From Baffinella frigidus (lineage: Eukaryota; Cryptophyceae; Cryptomonadales; Baffinellaceae): DNA of 17,250 bases. The stretch is taken from assembly GCA_026770585.1 (NCBI GenBank), contig MU646384.1, positions 304,699 to 321,948 on the forward strand. Direction: 5' to 3'. Below the pieces are notes generated by a model. It saw only the letters and a list, made by a program, of their open reading frames with translations, was not told the DNA's origin and did not search any database. Positions within the stretch are counted from its first letter, which is position 1. Each line of letters starts with the position of its first letter. The translations under genes and the position numbers were made by a program. Below are positions 15,665-17,250 of this stretch, in pieces.

Positions 15665-17184
15665 CTCCACGCTGCTCAGCGCCTGGGAGGGGGGCACAGC
15701 CGATGGGTGGGTACAGGAGCTTACGGTGCAGTGGTACCTCACTCATAACGAGCCACCCCCCCCCCGGATCCTGCTGTGGGCCTACATCTATAGACGGTGG
15801 TCCTAGGTGGGAGAGCGAGGACTTGCTGCACAGCGTGCTCAGCTGCACTGGTGGCGCGCGGCGACAGTGAGCTGGTCAAACGCCCCCTGCGGCGCCGCAG
15901 GAACCTCGCGCAATGATCCGCCGCGGAATGGGGTCGAGCAATGCAGAATGGCACTAAGAATGTAGTTGAGTAATGTGGAGGAGCGTGTGCGCCTGCAGAG
16001 CCGCTCGGGCAATCAATCGAACATTCCCCACACCGAAACGCGCAAGGGCCCGCCTCGGGAGGAAACCTGGTTGCTATCGGAGCGCCCCCCGACGGCGTAG
16101 ATGTACTTGTTCAGCGCCCCGCACCGCACTGCCCCGCGCGCTGCGGGGGGAAACGCGAGGTTTGTTAAGTTGACAAACACGATGTTTGTTAAGTTGACGG
16201 GAAAGGCGAGGTATGTTAAGTTGACATCCACGGGGGGAAAGGCGAGTTCTGTTAAGTTGACGCACACGACCTCGATATGGAGGCAGGGGGAGAGGTACAA
16301 GAAGAGAGAGCGAAAGAGAGAGAGGGAGGGATGGAGAGAAAGGACGGGACCAGCGTGCATGGGCGCGCAGTCGTGCCACGTGTCAGTGAGGACGTGGTAG
16401 CACTCGGCCGTCTTCAGGCGGTACCCGGAGTCGCTCCGCCCGCCCACCGCGTACAGCTTCCCTGCGTTGAGAGTTTCGGGTTCAGGAGAGTTTCGGGTTC
16501 AGGAGAGTTTCGGGTTCAGGAGAGTTTCGGGTTCAGGGTTGAGGGTTCAGGATTATCCCTTATCTGCCGAAACGTTGCGTTTTTAAAACGTTTAAATCAA
16601 AATTACTACACGGGCCCCTAAGGCTTTGAATGGTGCGGACGAGGGTTTCCCGGATCTTAAAAAACAGGGTTTTCTCAGATCGTTAAGCACCAATGACTCA
16701 ATTTGTTCAGCTTAGCGAGCCTGACAAGCTGGTTATTTTCCTGGAATTTTCCATTCAGGGGCGGCCGAGCCCAAAAATGTCAAAGTTGACGGTGACGACT
16801 TGAGGCGGCGCCGGCAAATAAGGGATAGGGGTTTAGGGTTTTAGGGTTTAGGGTTCTTCACCGCGCGTCCCACCCCAATAAAGCTTGTATATCAGGAGCA
16901 TGCCACACGCGACCGCGTCGCCGCGAGCCTCTCTCCAGTCCCGCGCAAGGCCGAAAACAGCCCTGCAAATAGCCCTGACGACAAACCACAAGACAGTGGT
17001 GCGCACCAGGGCCCGGCTGAGGTAACCCGCGATTCCCGGAGTGGGAAGAATGCGGAGCCCGGAGGGGTGGGGGGGAGGCACCAGCAAGGGCGGAGACGCC
17101 CAGGCCCGTGCGCGGGACACGCATCGGCTTCACCGTGCCCCAGAGGTCCAGGTGCGCATCGTACCGCTCGACTGACGTCAACGC
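13570..17184 (-). CDS. Kelch-repeat beta-propeller protein (3' part of gene, spliced)
   Basis: Exons: 17184-17082, 16461-16351, 16140-16067, 15467-15393, 15200-15147, 14524-14459, 14240-14094 and 13623-13570 (TGA stop); all GT-AG with matching phases, 227 visible residues. Four Gly-Gly Kelch cores are seen: KLYAVGGRSDSG, YIYAVGGRSDS, LLYAIGGK and RLYVIGGANG, each followed by the aromatic/Trp pair (ECYHVLTDTW, VEAYDTGLDAW, VESYDPATNSW, VEVYNPNTKSW); a further blade end, VERYDAHLDLW, comes first. Several blades continue as V.PM...R. The last exon, VAQGPSLARGSCTFAAA, supplies the strand after the final Trp and probably closes the propeller. N-terminal domains (BTB or others) would lie right of the window, so subfamily and partners cannot be told. 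From family knowledge such propellers bind proteins, often as ubiquitin-ligase adaptors or actin partners. No frame break was found. Confidence 0.9.
13663..13787. mobile_element. Diverged foldback of the TACAGGGGTACC family
   Basis: Ends TACATGGGTACCTCGCTCAT and TTAGTGAGGTACCCATGCA; interior CCTACAGGAGGGACCATGCC and TATGGTGGTCCTAGG. Similar length (125 bp) to the 121-bp copies. The change from AGGGG to ATGGG is mirrored in both TIRs (GTACCCAT), as expected if the arms were homogenised or a subfamily exists. Confidence 0.85.
13890..13985 (+). repeat. (GGGAGA)n and (GA)n microsatellite
   Basis: Six-base GGGAGA units at 13892-13925 grade into GAGAGAG with CAGAGA and TAGAGA variants. On the Kelch sense strand this is a long polypyrimidine tract within the last intron. 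Confidence 0.93.
14241..14458 (-). other. Kelch intron between WAQ and VTS exons
   Basis: 218 bp of sequence with no repeat recognised. Both flanking exons start or end with CAG|GT context: the donor is CCCAG|GTCACC and the acceptor GAGCAG|GTGACC, so the two junctions share CAGGTSACC. Confidence 0.7.
14534..14710 (+). repeat. TTTAGGG telomere-like tract in a Kelch intron
   Basis: Exact TTTAGGG units at the left and TTTCGGG/TTCCGGG units at 14655-14705. It starts 10 bp from the exon acceptor at 14525. Confidence 0.93.
14870..14974 (-). pseudogene. Decayed tandem copy of two Kelch exons, without the intron between them
   Basis: 14923-14870 encodes VGARVEVMDGLLYTIGGK, an 18-codon match to the exon at 15200-15147, with donor GT at 14869-14868 and conserved intron start (ACACTTRAAGATTTT). 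Just upstream, PMRTAR is joined directly to it, matching PMRTPR from the preceding exon (15467-15393) with no intron between. An insertion near 14945-14955, an in-frame stop and no AG acceptor mark it as non-functional. Confidence 0.8.
15201..15392 (-). other. Kelch intron consisting wholly of telomere-like repeat
   Basis: 192 bp running from GTTTACC through CCCTAAA units to AAACCAG on the sense strand; on the + strand it reads as exact TTTAGGG units at 15207-15260 and TTTCGGG units near 15315-15345. Both splice sites look drawn from the repeat. It separates TPR and VGA codons in phase 0. Confidence 0.9.
15598..15682 (-). pseudogene. Decayed copy of the ALSSVEAY Kelch exon split by a (GA)n expansion
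   Basis: After a CCCAG acceptor, ALSSVEAY matches the start of the exon at 15467-15393; then GA repeats give Glu-Arg codons, followed by AWH and a stop. The exon's DTGLD segment is replaced by the microsatellite and the V.PM...R segment and donor are lost. Confidence 0.78.
15732..15812. mobile_element. Partial foldback of the TACAGGGGTACC family
   Basis: Left end GTGGTACCTCACTCATAACG with a following C-run and an interior GTGGGCCTACAT...GGTGGTCCTAGGTGGGA; the right TIR is missing or reduced to GAGCGAGG. Lies in a Kelch intron. Confidence 0.65.
16150..16265 (-). repeat. Degenerate repeat of the branch point and pyrimidine tract of a Kelch intron
   Basis: GTCAACTTAAC occurs four times on the sense strand (+ coordinates about 16164, 16188, 16215 and 16251), alternating with CTCGCCTTTCCC blocks, up to the acceptor CGTTTCCCCCCGCAG at 16141. 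CTTAAC resembles a branch-point motif, so each unit carries branch-point-like and pyrimidine-tract sequence. Confidence 0.75.
16469..16536 (+). repeat. 17-bp tandem repeat, four units
   Basis: GAGAGTTTCGGGTTCAG in four exact copies, followed by GGTTGAGGGTTCAGG of the telomere-like type. It begins 6 bp before the acceptor of the KLYAVGG exon and may be an amplified piece of telomere-like sequence. Confidence 0.92.
16554..16827. mobile_element. 274-bp MITE-like element, TIR TATCCCTTATCTGCCG
   Basis: Terminal inverted repeats TATCCCTTATCTGCCG and CGGCAAATAAGGGATA match at 15 of 16 positions. Inner hairpins include CGTTGCG...AAAACG and GGATCTTAAAAAACAGGGTTT with its near-complement. It is AT-richer than its surroundings, has no coding capacity and is flanked by telomere-like sequence on both sides, in the first visible Kelch intron. 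Confidence 0.82.
16828..16857 (+). repeat. Short TTTAGGG telomere-like block
   Basis: Four near-exact TTTAGGG units directly after the MITE right end; with the block at 16537-16552 it suggests the MITE inserted into a telomere-like tract. Confidence 0.85.
16858..17081 (-). other. Rest of the first visible Kelch intron
   Basis: GC-rich sequence between the short telomere-like block and the donor GTGCCT at 17081. No repeat or coding match is seen; open frames on the - strand are read-through from the exon. Confidence 0.65.
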
Positions 17185-17250
17185 CTGCCGGGGGGGTGGG
17201 CGTGAGTAAGAACGCCATCACGGCAACGATGCTCGTGGAGCATGACTACG

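Larger units (their letters stand above)
15468..16066 (-). other. Kelch intron with a pseudo-exon and a partial foldback
   Basis: 599 bp between SNQ and ALSS. It holds a decayed exon copy (15598-15682), a (CT)n tract (15628-15658) and a partial foldback (15732-15812). The remainder, 15813-16066, shows no repeat or coding match. Confidence 0.8.

Overview
The window is nuclear DNA of a eukaryote. It holds three spliced genes whose exons make up only about 12% of the sequence; the rest is introns and spacers built from microsatellites, minisatellites, degenerate TTTAGGG telomere-like tracts and short foldback (MITE-like) elements. GC-rich exons, plant-type TTTAGGG tracts, a plant-like S-adenosylmethionine carrier and an E2F factor with an RB-binding tail suggest a microalga or related protist. 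I cannot name the lineage from sequence alone.

Layout. (1) About 235-4095, + strand: 3' part of a mitochondrial carrier gene closest to plant SAM carriers, five introns, stop at 4093-4095; its 5' end lies left of the window beyond a (TAGA)n tract. (2) 4749-7948, - strand: a complete E2F transcription factor gene, six exons, 343 residues, convergent with the carrier. (3) 13570-17184, - strand: 3' part of a Kelch beta-propeller gene, eight exons visible, 5' end right of the window. The 5.6 kb between E2F and Kelch shows no gene I recognise and is mostly repeats and nested foldback elements.

All exon models rest on reading the protein families across GT-AG junctions with matching phases; most long open frames in the window are antisense or repeat shadows. 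The three genes do not form a pathway; they are neighbours only.

The most interesting signal is how the introns are built. Several contain degraded copies of their own neighbouring exon edges and splice sites. One Kelch intron is telomere-like repeat from GT to AG, while a tandem copy of the same exon pair 277 bp away lacks it. Foldback elements sit within a few bases of exons. I saw no CRISPR array, tRNA, rRNA, operon or viral gene.
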